A stretch of 64,000 nucleotides of DNA from Polyangiaceae bacterium (GTDB lineage: Bacteria > Myxococcota_A > Polyangia > Polyangiales > Polyangiaceae), in NCBI GenBank assembly GCA_947475525.1, contig CANJMI010000001.1, positions 248,001-312,000 on the forward strand. Reading direction: 5' to 3'. A model generated the notes under the pieces. That model saw only the letters and a program-made list of their open reading frames with translations, searched no databases and had not been told where the DNA came from. Below, in pieces: positions 63,803 to 64,000 of this stretch. How positions within the stretch are numbered: position 1 is the stretch's first letter; each line of letters opens with the position of its first letter. Both the position numbers and the translations under genes were made by a program.

Positions 63803-64000
63803 TCAACGCAGCAGGAAGTGGTACGCGAGCATACCGAGAGCGCTGCCGGTAACGAGGCCGGTTCCGGCCCCGAGGAGCAGGTAGCGGAGTTGCTCGTGGG
63901 CACCCTTGGTGAGCCCGCCGCCCTCGCCAATCTCGGGCGCGTCACCTTGGCGCCGGCCCCCGTTGCGGCGGAAGCGCTCGGCCCTCAGCGTGCGCGTGCC
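63803..64000 (-). CDS. C-terminal part of a membrane protein (runs off window)
   Basis: An open frame of 65 codons enters from the right edge and stops at 63803. It has an Arg/Gly-rich stretch, then TKGAHEQLRYLLLGAGTGLV and TGSALGMLAYHFLLR, a hydrophobic helix at the C-terminus. It is convergent with the phosphatidyltransferase gene, 6 bp apart. Too little is present to identify it. Confidence 0.5.
   Translation of the reverse strand, partial: GTRTLRAERFRRNGGRRQGDAPEIGEGGGLTKGAHEQLRYLLLGAGTGLVTGSALGMLAYHFLLR

Noticed and set aside
63568-63945. 125-codon minus-strand frame overlapping the phosphatidyltransferase gene
   Set aside because: Mostly antisense to the conserved membrane domain; the frame entering from the right edge and ending at 63803 fits better.

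Overview
The window is a gene-dense, high-GC stretch with no intergenic gap over about 300 bp and no mobile elements, CRISPR arrays or RNA genes that I could recognise. Its character is that of a myxobacterium (Myxococcota), probably the Polyangiales/Sorangium side. The evidence is two eukaryote-like Ser/Thr kinases with one C-terminal membrane helix each, many Gly/Ser/Thr-rich lipoproteins, MopE-like calcium-motif lipoproteins, an FG-GAP/ASPIC protein, and a LytM peptidase ending in a MYXO-CTERM-type signal (Cys, membrane helix, Arg cluster). The lineage is inferred; no rRNA is present.

Layout. 1-2.1 kb (minus): an isc operon (regulator, iscS, start of iscU) headed by a MerR-type regulator with a four-cysteine cluster and a perfect 13-bp palindrome at its promoter. 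2.1-7 kb (minus): a UDP-sugar dehydrogenase/epimerase pair, a formylglycine-enzyme-like protein, a zinc-ribbon membrane protein and a MopE-like lipoprotein. 7.2-9.6 kb: metK and an orphan TRAP-type binding protein with a terminator. 9.8-13.4 kb (minus): a chain mnmA, lipoprotein, purQ, zinc-ribbon protein, PDZ lipoprotein, mostly with 4-nt overlaps. 13.5-20 kb (plus): kinase, rlmD-like, tilS, ftsH. 20-28.2 kb (minus): outer-membrane protein, unknown, kinase, TPR-TonB receptor, lipoprotein, ribF. 28-38 kb: D-aminoacylase-like lipoprotein, OmpA protein, ASPIC/FG-GAP lipoprotein, LytM peptidase, lipoprotein, msrPQ. 38-44 kb: two large lipoproteins, a BAX-inhibitor-1 protein, a prolyl oligopeptidase.

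44.3-47.2 kb is the most unusual part. It holds two short flagellins of identical length, each preceded by the same promoter/leader architecture (an upstream motif, then a hairpin whose stem covaries around an invariant ATGAT loop), and a third, strongly diverged flagellin-like protein. Flagella are uncommon among cultured myxobacteria. 47.3-64 kb: a tandem DUF309 protein, thioredoxin lipoprotein, Nudix protein with an altered metal-binding box, FHA protein, ruvA, a cytochrome-like lipoprotein, LysM protein, yacG, a divergent PrsW-like and a divergent CPBP-like membrane protein, dnaJ, a methyltransferase-fold/coiled-coil protein, and a CDP-alcohol phosphatidyltransferase with an N-terminal nucleotidyltransferase-like segment.

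Together: IscS probably supplies sulfur to the Fe-S scaffold and to MnmA, and RlmD-like needs an Fe-S cluster. Most other genes concern the envelope: lipoproteins, outer-membrane proteins, peptidoglycan enzymes, periplasmic methionine repair and surface polysaccharide precursors. Many adjacent genes overlap by 4 nt, which implies translational coupling.
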